Source: Williamsia deligens
GTDB lineage: Bacteria > Actinomycetota > Actinomycetes > Mycobacteriales > Mycobacteriaceae
Direction: 5' to 3'
NCBI RefSeq assembly: GCF_024171765.1
Contig: NZ_JAMTCI010000001.1
Location: 124,001 to 188,000, forward strand
Length of the DNA stretch: 64,000 bases
Shown: in pieces, positions 1-7,542 of the stretch
Layout of the letters: every line of letters begins with the position of its first letter
How positions within the stretch are numbered: position 1 is the first letter of the stretch
Position numbers and translations under genes: made by a program
Notes under the pieces: model-generated
What the model was told of the DNA's origin: nothing
Database searches by the model: none
The model's input: only the letters and a program-made list of their open reading frames with translations

Positions 1-1043
1 CGCAGTTCGGGCAGGACCCGGCCCGAGAGGCGCAGCACCCGGGGGACCACACGCGCGGGCATCTCCGCGCAGAGACGGTCGATCGCGGTGGTGTAGACCT
101 TAGCCACGTCGAGGTAGTCGGATCGAAACTCCCGGTAGTCCCGGCCCTCGTCGGCGACCGCGAGATAGGCCTCGGCCAGTGCCCGCGGCATGTCCTCGGC
201 CATGTGGGCCTGACAGGCGGCGGTGATCCCCGCCGCGACGTCACGGAACGACCGCGGGTTCGGGTTCTCCTCGCACGTCCCCCACGCCTCGCGCCAGGAC
301 CGCGCGACGGCACCGCCGGAGCGGTAGGCGTGCAGCGTGGAGACATGACGGCGGTGCAGCACGCACGCGAGGCGCAGCATCCATTCCGGCTCGGAGAACC
401 GACCGGCATCGATCGCCCGGAGCAGCTCCTCGGTCGTCAGGGCGCAGAGCCGGGCGAACCAGTACTTCGGGTCGGCGTCGCGCGCCAGTTCCTCCGCGAG
501 GAGCTGCTGATGCCCGAGATACCGCTGCAACTCGGGCCGCAGCGCGACGACCCCACCGGCCGACGGGCGACGACGCCGTCGGTACGGCAGCGGCTGCGGC
601 GTGGACTGGACCAACTTGGACCGGGCCGACAGCCCCTCCAGGGAACGCTCGATCGACCGACGCAACCGCGGCTCGACCAGCGGCCCCACGGTCGGCGCGA
701 AGTCGACGTTCACCGTGTACCGGACCGCACAACCGACTGCGGTCGGTTCGATCTCGACGTGGCAGGTGTACTCCCGCAACAGCGGAGAACTCTTGTAGAT
801 GCGGTAGGCGAACTGCGTGGGCTCCTCGGCGTGGGTCACCACCTCGCTGACCCAGGGCCGGGTCGGCAGGCCCACCTTGACCTCACGGGTCGCGCCGGGG
901 CGGTCGAAACGACCGTCTCCCCCGGTGTCGCGGGCGATGGTGAGACCGGTCGACCACTCGTTCTTCACGGCGGGGTCGGTGAGCAGCCGCCACGCCTGCT
1001 CGGCACTGCAGTCGAGATCGGCAGCCAGATCGAAACGTGTCAT
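1..1043 (-). CDS. SRPBCC / DUF5995-like protein, 3' end outside window
   Basis: The frame opens with ATG at 1043 and runs off the left edge after 347 codons with no stop, so the C-terminus is missing. Residues 1-150 look like an SRPBCC (START/polyketide-cyclase) fold: a short beta strand, then 'SAEQAWRLLTDP', a layout typical of lipid- or ligand-binding pockets. Residues from about 200 resemble DUF5995, including 'QAHMAEDMPRAL' near residue 279. The ligand is unknown. The fusion is inferred from one uninterrupted frame. The gene diverges from tRNA-Leu across roughly 300 bp. Confidence 0.62.
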   Translation of the reverse strand, partial: MTRFDLAADLDCSAEQAWRLLTDPAVKNEWSTGLTIARDTGGDGRFDRPGATREVKVGLPTRPWVSEVVTHAEEPTQFAYRIYKSSPLLREYTCHVEIEPTAVGCAVRYTVNVDFAPTVGPLVEPRLRRSIERSLEGLSARSKLVQSTPQPLPYRRRRRPSAGGVVALRPELQRYLGHQQLLAEELARDADPKYWFARLCALTTEELLRAIDAGRFSEPEWMLRLACVLHRRHVSTLHAYRSGGAVARSWREAWGTCEENPNPRSFRDVAAGITAACQAHMAEDMPRALAEAYLAVADEGRDYREFRSDYLDVAKVYTTAIDRLCAEMPARVVPRVLRLSGRVLPEL

Positions 1044-1339
1044 GGTCGCTGTCCACAGTTGTCGTTCGCTTGTACGAGGTCGGCTCATCGTGCCGTCCCA
1101 GCACCCCTGGGTCAAGAGGTACGAGGGCCGCGTCCCCGCACGTGACCTCGGACACGACAGTTCCACAGACCCGCGACGCGGTCGAGGAGAACCCGCAGGT
1201 TGGTGACGGGTCACCTATGGACATGTCCGGCGGGACTGTCAGGATGGGCTCGGCAGGGCATCCTGCGTGGGCTTCACCGCGACGCCGACGAGGGAGCCAC
1301 TGCTTTACGCAACAAATGATGTGTGATGTGAAACCATCC
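1044..1339. other. Intergenic region between the SRPBCC gene and tRNA-Leu
   Basis: No convincing coding frame is present on either strand. It must hold the promoters for the minus-strand SRPBCC gene and the plus-strand tRNA. A quasi-palindrome GGTGACGGGTCACC lies at 1202-1215, with only the two central bases unpaired. It could be a regulator site, but nothing identifies the protein. The AT-richer stretch at 1308-1335 just before the tRNA is the likeliest promoter zone. Confidence 0.4.
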
Positions 1340-1413
1340 GCCCCCATAGCCCAATTGGCAGAGGCAGCGGACTTAAAATCCGCCGAGTGTCGGTTCGAGT
1401 CCGACTGGGGGCA
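1340..1413 (+). tRNA. tRNA-Leu (anticodon UAA), class I shape
   Basis: A cloverleaf can be drawn by eye. The acceptor stem GCCCCCA (1340-1346) pairs with TGGGGGC (1406-1412). The anticodon stem GCGGA/TCCGC encloses loop CTTAAAA, giving anticodon UAA. The T arm is GTCGG-TTCGAGT-CCGAC. The discriminator is A1413, as expected for leucine, and CCA is not encoded. At 74 nt the variable loop is only CGAGT, whereas most bacterial leucine tRNAs carry a long variable arm. The isotype rests on the anticodon and A73. UUA is a rare codon in such GC-rich genomes. Confidence 0.9.
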
Positions 1414-1428
1414 CCCGTGCACCACCCG

Positions 1429-2670
1429 TCAGTGGACACCGACCGGCGCCAGCGCCTCCCGAAGCCGGTCCGGGCCTGCACCCCCGCGGAGTCCGCGCAT
1501 CATCACGACGCACCCGAGCGCCGACAGCACCGTCGCCGACGAGTACAGCGCCACATAGCCGACCGCGTCGCCGACGATCCCGGCGGCGAACCCGGCCACG
1601 CCCTGGACGACGACGACCGCCGAGGCGAGCAGGGTGTAGTCCGTCCCCGCGAAGGCGCGATCCGCGGAGTCCATCATCAGCGCGAACACCGCGACCGTCG
1701 CGATCCCGCCGCACACGTGCTCCCCCACCGTGGCCACGACGATCATCGGGAGACCGCCGAGATCGGCGGCCGCCGCGACGAACGCGACCAGCGCCGCGGA
1801 CTGGGCGATCCCACCCACGAGCAACGCCGTCGGTCGTCCGACCCGGAAGGCGAGCAGTCCGCCGAGTGCGGCACCGACGAGAGCGGCACCCGAGGACACC
1901 GCCCCGTCGAGCAGGGCGATCTGTCGCAGGGTCAGCCCCAGGTCGGACAGGAACGGCCCGACGAGCGCCGACCCCATGGAGTTGCCGAACTTGTACGCGG
2001 CGACGAGACCGATCAGACCGAACACCCCGGGCCTGAGCAGACGTGACCACCACGCCACGGGTGACGCCGACCCCGGACGGGGACGCGGCGTGCCGCCGTC
2101 GCGGAGCCACAGCACCGGGATCGTCGTCAGCAGCAGTACGGCGGCCATGACGACGAACAGGATCCGCCAGCTCGTGAACGAGTACACCCAGAGCAGACCG
2201 CCACCGCCGGCGATCATCCCGAGACGGTAGGCACCGACCTGGATCCCGTTGCCCAGTCCGCGGCCACGCGCGTCGAGGGCGGTCACCGCGATGCCGTCGG
2301 TGGCGACGTCCTGGGTGGCCGCGAAGACGTTGATGAGCGCAACGCCGACGAACAGCGGCACCGTCGACGCGTCAAGATCGAGGCAGGCCAGTCCGAGAGC
2401 GATTGCGGCGGTGGCGATCTGCATCGACACCACCCACCGCTTCCGGGTGCCGAACCGGTCGACGCACGGCGCCCAGAGCACCTTCAGCGCCCACGGGGCG
2501 AAGAGGACCCCCGTGGCGCTGATGGCGACGAGGGAGTACCCCGACTGCCGGAGGACCACCGGCAGCGCCGTGACGAAGAAGCCGTACGGCAGGCCCTGCG
2601 CGAAGTACAGCGCGGTGAGAAGGGCGACGACGGACGACCGCGCCGACACCTCCCGGGCCGGCGCGGTCAT
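1429..2670 (-). CDS. MFS transporter, AmpG/PAT-like
   Basis: This 413-residue protein has about 12 hydrophobic segments. Near the N-terminus it carries 'LYFAQGLPYGF' and then 'PWALKVLWAPCVDRFG', the signature of the AmpG / acetyl-CoA-transporter branch of the major facilitator superfamily. 'ATQDVATDG' near residue 120 is also typical of that branch. In Gram-negative bacteria AmpG imports muropeptides; here the substrate cannot be told from sequence. The gene faces tRNA-Leu tail to tail, with 15 bp between them, and starts 38 bp downstream of the SRPBCC gene at 2709. Confidence 0.8.
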   Translation of the reverse strand: MTAPAREVSARSSVVALLTALYFAQGLPYGFFVTALPVVLRQSGYSLVAISATGVLFAPWALKVLWAPCVDRFGTRKRWVVSMQIATAAIALGLACLDLDASTVPLFVGVALINVFAATQDVATDGIAVTALDARGRGLGNGIQVGAYRLGMIAGGGGLLWVYSFTSWRILFVVMAAVLLLTTIPVLWLRDGGTPRPRPGSASPVAWWSRLLRPGVFGLIGLVAAYKFGNSMGSALVGPFLSDLGLTLRQIALLDGAVSSGAALVGAALGGLLAFRVGRPTALLVGGIAQSAALVAFVAAAADLGGLPMIVVATVGEHVCGGIATVAVFALMMDSADRAFAGTDYTLLASAVVVVQGVAGFAAGIVGDAVGYVALYSSATVLSALGCVVMMRGLRGGAGPDRLREALAPVGVH

Positions 2671-2708
2671 CTGCTCGTCGTCACGAGCTCGGGATCAGGG
2701 GTCGGGGG

Positions 2709-3137
2709 TCAGCCGTCGACCTGGTCGCGCAGACCCTGCGTCGCCATCTCGATGATTGCCTTCTTGCCCTTGTTCAACACGAATCCCGGCACGGGGATCT
2801 TCGGGTCGAGGCTCATCTCGAACTCGACGTGGGTGCCACCGCCGTCGGCGTCGGTCAGCGTGTACTCGGCGTGCTGCGCCTTCTGCTGTCCGCCCTCGAG
2901 GAGATCCCAGGTGACGCCGGAGTCCGACCACGCGAACGACAGCGTCTGCTCGTCGCTGATCCCCATGAGCGACACCTTCATCCACGCCTTCGCGGGGCGT
3001 CCGTCGTCGTCCTTCTCGAGGACCTTCACCTCTTTGTGGATGGGAGACCAACTCGGGAAGTTCTCGATGTCGGCGATCGCCGCCAGCACATCGGCGCGAG
3101 CGGCTTTGACATCGACCTGTGCATGTCCGGAAACCAT
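2709..3137 (-). CDS. SRPBCC family protein (polyketide cyclase/MxaD-like)
   Basis: The 142-residue protein fills a single SRPBCC domain. It opens 'AQVDVKAARADVLAAIADIENFPSWSP', shown here only as the family layout: strand, helix, then the conserved F-P-x-W turn near residues 27-30. Such proteins bind hydrophobic ligands or act in polyketide or lipid chemistry. Short homologues are abundant in mycobacteria and mostly uncharacterised. Start ATG 3137 gives a full-length domain. It lies 9 bp downstream of the MFS gene at 3147 on the same strand and may share its transcript. Confidence 0.75.
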   Translation of the reverse strand: MVSGHAQVDVKAARADVLAAIADIENFPSWSPIHKEVKVLEKDDDGRPAKAWMKVSLMGISDEQTLSFAWSDSGVTWDLLEGGQQKAQHAEYTLTDADGGGTHVEFEMSLDPKIPVPGFVLNKGKKAIIEMATQGLRDQVDG

Positions 3138-3146
3138 GCGATCAGC

Positions 3147-4457
3147 CTAACGTGACAACGACCGTTGCAACGTCGAGTGGCCTGACGCCGCCCCCTTTGT
3201 GGGACTGTTCACCGACCGGGGTGGTCGTATCCCGGCACAGCACACAGCGGCCACGATGCACAAGCCCGCAGCCACGTGGAACGCGAGGTCGTAGCTGCCG
3301 TCCGCGTCTCGGATGTACCCGGCACCGAAAGCCGCGACCGCCGCACCGATCTGGTGGGACGCGAACACCCAGCCGAACACCACGGGGGTCCGCTCGCCGA
3401 ACCACTCGCGGCAGATCGCGATGGTCGGGGGCACCGTGGCGACCCAGTCCAACCCGTAGAACACGATGAACACCCAGGTGCTCGGTTCGGCGTGCGGCGA
3501 CAGCAGCGAGGGCAGCAGGACCAGCGACACCCCGCGCCCGAGGTAGTACACGACGAGCAGGATCCGCGGACTGACCCGGTCGGTGAGCCACCCCGAGAAG
3601 ACGGTCCCGGCGACGTCGAAGACGCCGATCGTCGCGAGGAGTCCCGCGGCCACCGTCGTCGGCATGCCGTGGTCGCCGGCGGCGGGGATGAAGTGGGTGC
3701 CGATGAGCCCGTTGGTCGTCGCCCCGCAGATCGCGAAACTGATTGCCAGCAGCCAGAACGCGCGCGTCCGCGCCCCGATCATCAGGCCCGAGAACGCAGC
3801 CGAGAGCGTGCCTGTCGGCAGGGCGGCGGCAGGGACGTCCTCGGTGGCCCCGAGAGGCCGCAGTCCGACGTCGGCGGGACGATCGCGGATGAACAGCAGG
3901 ACGAGAGGCACCACGGCGATCGCCGCCGCGGTGACGATGAGCGAGGCCACCCGCCATCCGAACCGGTCGGTGGCCGCGGCGACGACGGGCAGGAAGATCA
4001 GCTGGCCCGTCGCGCTCGCGGCGGTGAGGATGCCGGTCACGAGCCCACGGCGCTCGACGAACCAGCGGGTGGCGACGGTCGCCACGAACCCCATCGAGAT
4101 GGACCCGGTGCCCAGACCGACCAGCACGCCCCACAGCAGCAGCAGTTGCCATTCGGCGGTCATGGTCGCGCCCAGTCCGGTGCCCGCGCCGATCAGTGCG
4201 AGCGCGACGGCCAGGACCGGGCGGACACCGAACCGGTCCATGAGTGCCGCGGCGAACGGCGCGGTGAGCCCGAACAACGTCATGTTGATCGACATCGCGG
4301 CGCCCACGGTGGCGTGCGACCACCCGAACTCCTGGTGGAGTGGATCCATCATCACGCTCGGGACCGCGCGGAAGCCCGCAGCACCGAGGATGGCGACGAA
4401 CGCGACGGCGGCGACGATCCATGCGCGGTGGATCCGACGGACCGGGGTCAGCAGCAT
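3147..4457 (-). CDS. MFS transporter, monocarboxylate-porter-like
   Basis: With the ATG at 4457 the protein has 436 residues and 12 predicted membrane segments. A longer frame to 4529 exists, but it would overlap the divergent regulator gene and add a non-membrane leader. 'LMDRFGVRPVLAVALALIGAG' type loops between segments 2 and 3 fit the major facilitator signature, and the overall layout resembles OFA/monocarboxylate porters. It is transcribed divergently from a GlxA-type regulator only 70 bp away, so that regulator may control it. The substrate is unknown. Confidence 0.75.
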   Translation of the reverse strand: MLLTPVRRIHRAWIVAAVAFVAILGAAGFRAVPSVMMDPLHQEFGWSHATVGAAMSINMTLFGLTAPFAAALMDRFGVRPVLAVALALIGAGTGLGATMTAEWQLLLLWGVLVGLGTGSISMGFVATVATRWFVERRGLVTGILTAASATGQLIFLPVVAAATDRFGWRVASLIVTAAAIAVVPLVLLFIRDRPADVGLRPLGATEDVPAAALPTGTLSAAFSGLMIGARTRAFWLLAISFAICGATTNGLIGTHFIPAAGDHGMPTTVAAGLLATIGVFDVAGTVFSGWLTDRVSPRILLVVYYLGRGVSLVLLPSLLSPHAEPSTWVFIVFYGLDWVATVPPTIAICREWFGERTPVVFGWVFASHQIGAAVAAFGAGYIRDADGSYDLAFHVAAGLCIVAAVCCAGIRPPRSVNSPTKGAASGHSTLQRSLSR

Positions 4458-4527
4458 GCGTCGACTCTGGCGGACCGCGCGGACGCAGACAATTGGCAAG
4501 ATCGCCACAATGCGGGAAGATCCTGCC

Positions 4528-5490
4528 ATGGCTCATCGCGTCGTCGTCCTGCTCCTGCCGCCGGTCGTCGGGTTCGACGCGACCATCGCGCCCATGGTCT
4601 TCGGGTATGCGGAGGGTCCGGCCGGGACGCCGCTGTACGACGTGGTCCTGTGCTCCCCCGACGGGCAGACCGTCCCGACCACGACGGGGTACGGCATCCA
4701 CCCGGTCGCGGGCCTGGAGGCGCTGGCCGACGCCGACACGCTGATCATCCCGGGGACGCGGTACGCGCCGGCTCGTCACGAGGGGACGCTGGCCCCCGAG
4801 GTGATGACCGCACTCGGGACCGTTCCGTCCCATACGCGGTGGGTCTCCATCTGCACCGGGGCGTTCGCGCTCGCCGCGACGGGTCGGCTCGACGGTCGGC
4901 GGGCGACCACGCACTGGGCCACCGCGGAGGAGTTCCGACGGCTGTACCCACAGGTGCGCCTGGACGAGGCCGTGCTGTTCGTCGACGACGACGGCACGTT
5001 CACGTCGGCGGGTCTGGCCGCGGGCGTCGATCTGTGTCTTCACCTGCTGCGGATGGACCACGGCACGGCGGTCGCGAACGCGGTGGCGCGACAGTGCGTG
5101 GTGCCGCCGTGGCGAGAGGGCGGGCAAGCCCAGTTCATCAGTCCTTCGATCCCCGACTGCGCGGAGACCAGCACCACGTCGACGCGGTCGTGGATCCTGG
5201 AACACCTGACCGAGCCGCTCACGATCGCACGGCTGGCGGCCCACGCCCACATGAGCGAACGGACCTTCAGCCGACGGTTTGCGATCGAGACCGGCACGTC
5301 ACCGGGAGAGTGGATCCGGGACCGGCGGGTCGACCGGGCGCGGGAGCTCCTCGAGGACGGCCTCACCCCGATCGACGAGGTCGCGCGGCAGTCGGGACTG
5401 GGCAGCGCCGACAACCTCCGTCACCACCTCCGGGCGGGACTCGGGATGTCCCCCACGGCCTACCGCAAGACGTTCGCCGGTCGGGCGTGA
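4528..5490 (+). CDS. GlxA-family AraC transcriptional regulator with DJ-1/PfpI domain
   Basis: The 320-residue protein has two parts. Residues 1-170 form a DJ-1/PfpI-like (class I glutamine amidotransferase fold) domain with the nucleophile-elbow cysteine in 'SICTGAFAL'. The C-terminal 100 residues form an AraC double helix-turn-helix, including 'ERTFSRRFAIETG' and 'GLGSADNLRHHLR'. Start ATG 4528 is preferred over the in-frame ATG 4510 because GGGAAGA at 4513-4519 is well placed for it. Such regulators often control adjacent catabolic or transport genes, and the divergent MFS gene is the natural target candidate. Confidence 0.85.
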   Translation: MAHRVVVLLLPPVVGFDATIAPMVFGYAEGPAGTPLYDVVLCSPDGQTVPTTTGYGIHPVAGLEALADADTLIIPGTRYAPARHEGTLAPEVMTALGTVPSHTRWVSICTGAFALAATGRLDGRRATTHWATAEEFRRLYPQVRLDEAVLFVDDDGTFTSAGLAAGVDLCLHLLRMDHGTAVANAVARQCVVPPWREGGQAQFISPSIPDCAETSTTSTRSWILEHLTEPLTIARLAAHAHMSERTFSRRFAIETGTSPGEWIRDRRVDRARELLEDGLTPIDEVARQSGLGSADNLRHHLRAGLGMSPTAYRKTFAGRA

Positions 5491-5492
5491 CC

Positions 5493-5511
5493 CTGCCGCC
5501 TCAGGCGGCAG
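5493..5511. terminator. Bidirectional hairpin between convergent genes
   Basis: CTGCCGCC (5493-5500) and GGCGGCAG (5504-5511) form a perfect 8-bp stem with a 3-nt loop. The loop TCA is itself the stop codon of the minus-strand gene starting at 5845. There is no U tract, as is common for actinobacterial terminators. It sits 2 bp after the stop of the GlxA-type gene, so it could end both convergent transcripts. Confidence 0.6.
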
Positions 5512-5845
5512 AGTCGCTGTGGTGGGGATAACGCCGCAGGTACCGGGTCCGCTGCACGCGGGCGATGTGCTCCTGCAGGGTCCTGTCGCCGCGCGCACGC
5601 GCACTGGCACGGATCGAGTAGACCGTGATGCCGTAGAGGACGACCCACACCACGAGTCCGATGGGCGCGGCCACGGAGTGACCGGTCGCGAGACCTGCGA
5701 TTCCCAACGCCAGAGCTGCCGAACCGAACATGAAGGCGACCCACCCCACGGCGCCCCAGCGGGCGGCCTTGTGCAGGTGGTCGCGGCGCGTCTGCGCATC
5801 GTCGATCGGTGCAGAACCAGTCGTCCGCGCTGCTCGGGAAGCCAT
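5501..5845 (-). CDS. Small membrane protein with two TM segments, function unknown
   Basis: This 114-residue protein has a hydrophilic N-terminus, two hydrophobic segments near residues 32-53 and 60-78, and a basic arginine-rich tail. It is organised like the '2TM domain' proteins found in actinobacteria, but no known function is recognisable. ATG 5845 is preceded on the minus strand by GAGGAAC, a good ribosome-binding site. The gene is convergent with the GlxA-type regulator and stands alone. Confidence 0.65.
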   Translation of the reverse strand: MASRAARTTGSAPIDDAQTRRDHLHKAARWGAVGWVAFMFGSAALALGIAGLATGHSVAAPIGLVVWVVLYGITVYSIRASARARGDRTLQEHIARVQRTRYLRRYPHHSDSAA

Positions 5846-5945
5846 GGTTCCTCCTCACTTCTGTCGGGGACCGGGCCTGTCCGACCCAGTTTCTGAACGC
5901 ACTGTCCAACTCGACGCGGAGGGGTGCTATTCCCCCGATCGCGCC

Positions 5946-6815
5946 TCAGTGATCCGTTCGGGCGTCGAACCCGTCGATGACCGACGCCATGTCCTCGCGG
6001 GCGTGCCCGGCGTCGACGGTCGCGGCGAACCGGCCGGCGACGGCGCGCATCACGGAGGAATCCATGTCGACCGAGTCCATGGCCGCGGCGATCAGACCGG
6101 CGTCCTTCAATGCACCGTCGGCACCGAACGACGCGGGGAACTCCCCGGCCAGCATGGCCTTGCCCTTCATCTGCGCGTAGCCCGAGTCCAGCGGTCCGCC
6201 CGCGATGGAGTCGAGGAACTGCTGGGGGTCGACGCCGAGGCGCTGGGCGAGCCCGATGGCCTGCGCGGTGCCGGTCACCAACGACAGGACCCAGGAGTTG
6301 GCGACGAGCTTCAGGCGATGTCCGTCACCGAGCTCCGGTCCCACCCACACCGTGGCGGCACCGATGGCGTCGAAGACCGGGCTCACACGCTCACGCAGTG
6401 CCTCGTCCCCACCGACGAGCACCGTCAGCTTCCCGTTCTCCGCAGGCTCTTTCGTCCCGAGCACGGGTGCGTCGACCATCGCGATGCCGTGCTCGGCGGC
6501 GAGGCGGCCGAGCCTGTCCACGCCCTCGAGTCCGACCGTCGAGGTCTGCACCCACGGCACACCGTCGCCGAAGTCCGCGGCGACGTCGCTGATCACCTCG
6601 TACACCGAGTCGGCGTCGTAGAGCATCGTGACGACGACATCCGCGCCGCGAACAGCATCCGCGGCGGTGTCAGCGACGGTCGCGCCGTCCGAGGCGAGCG
6701 CAGCCGCCTTGTCGTGGCTGCGGTTCCACACCGTGACGTCGAGCCCGGCGCGGATCATGCTGCGGGCCATGCCCGCTCCCATGATCCCGGTACCGAGAAG
6801 TCCGATTCGCGCCAT
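5946..6815 (-). CDS. NAD(P)-dependent oxidoreductase, 3-hydroxyisobutyrate dehydrogenase family
   Basis: The protein begins MARIGLLGTGIMGAGMA, a glycine-rich NAD(P)-binding loop, and has 289 residues, normal for beta-hydroxyacid dehydrogenases. The conserved lysine region 'KLVANSWV' near residue 170 corresponds to the catalytic Lys. The long helical C-terminal half fits the family dimer domain. ATG 6815 is chosen; a GTG nine bases upstream would add three residues. It could oxidise 3-hydroxyisobutyrate, or reduce small semialdehydes as glyoxylate reductase-type members do. Nothing nearby fixes the substrate. Confidence 0.85.
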   Translation of the reverse strand: MARIGLLGTGIMGAGMARSMIRAGLDVTVWNRSHDKAAALASDGATVADTAADAVRGADVVVTMLYDADSVYEVISDVAADFGDGVPWVQTSTVGLEGVDRLGRLAAEHGIAMVDAPVLGTKEPAENGKLTVLVGGDEALRERVSPVFDAIGAATVWVGPELGDGHRLKLVANSWVLSLVTGTAQAIGLAQRLGVDPQQFLDSIAGGPLDSGYAQMKGKAMLAGEFPASFGADGALKDAGLIAAAMDSVDMDSSVMRAVAGRFAATVDAGHAREDMASVIDGFDARTDH

Positions 6816-6960
6816 TGTGACCACATCCCATCGCGTCAGGTGACATCTGCAGTGCCGGACTCGTGACGTGTGTCAGGGGAATCCGGCGACCGCTGCCTCA
6901 ACACCGATGGCCACGACGAACTTCCCGGCCCCCGTGCTCACCCGCATCCGCATCCGCATC

Positions 6961-7163
6961 CGCCGAGTGGGCACGAACACCACGCCGAGTGGGCCACAAC
7001 CGGCCGTTCACCGTGCCGAAACTCACCGCCGAGCGTGCAGCAGATCCCGCCGAGCGTGCACACGGCGCAGAGGCGACGGCGACAACTGCACGCTCGGCGG
7101 GATCAAGTGCACGCTCGACGGGCTTTTCCGCACGCTCGGCGGGTGTTTTCGGCACGCTCGGCG
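6961..7163. repeat. Array of 13-bp cores at 21-22 bp period, direct then inverted
   Basis: Four direct copies of a core CGCCGAGYGKGCA start at 6961, 6983, 7027 and 7048. The gap at about 7005 is one period and holds only a degenerate match. Four inverted copies follow at 7087, 7108, 7130 and 7152. Spacing is 21-22 bp within each half, with 8-10 variable bases between cores. The array fills most of the 371-bp gap between the dehydrogenase gene and the 112-residue membrane protein gene. A related array is at 37199-37255. No coding frame uses it. Confidence 0.85.
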
Positions 7164-7186
7164 CTGGGGACGGACGCGCTGCGGGG

Positions 7187-7525
7187 TCAGTCGACGTCGA
7201 CCTTCTGGTCGTCGGCCGCACCCGCTGCCTCGGGGTCGCGGGTCGGCAGGGGTCGCAGCAACGCCCACGCCACGAACACCGCGGCGACGGCGGCGAGGAT
7301 CAGGCCCACCCACAGGTTGGCCGTCGTCCCGGCCTCGAGGTCGACGCGGTTGGCGTCCGACGGCTTGTGGGACTCGATGCCCAGGACACCGGGTGCCGCG
7401 CCCCCGATGATGAGGACGATCCCGTAGATGCCGAGAAGGGCGGCGACGATGATGCGGATGTCGAACAGGCGGGCGAGGACCTGCGCGCCGCGTCCGGCGG
7501 TGGGGTGTGGTTGCTCGGTGATCAT
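7187..7525 (-). CDS. Small two-TM protein next to the sodium symporter
   Basis: Starting at ATG 7525, the 112-residue protein has a hydrophilic N-terminus, hydrophobic segments near residues 24-45 and 68-90, and an acidic tail. It begins 17 bp after the symporter stop on the same strand, so the two are probably co-transcribed. No family is recognised. Its position resembles small accessory subunits (DUF485/YjcH type) that accompany some sodium:solute symporters, but the sequence does not show that family's motifs. A role in assembly or regulation of the symporter is inference only. Confidence 0.65.
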   Translation of the reverse strand: MITEQPHPTAGRGAQVLARLFDIRIIVAALLGIYGIVLIIGGAAPGVLGIESHKPSDANRVDLEAGTTANLWVGLILAAVAAVFVAWALLRPLPTRDPEAAGAADDQKVDVD

Positions 7526-7542
7526 GCGAGAACTCCTGGGAC

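Noticed and set aside
3142-5250. A 702-codon minus-strand frame opposite the GlxA-type gene and overlapping the MFS gene
   Set aside because: Both overlapped genes have full domain signatures, and this frame has none.
6961-7163. CRISPR array
   Set aside because: Cores are 13 bp, spacers 8-10 bp, orientation flips midway and no cas genes are present.
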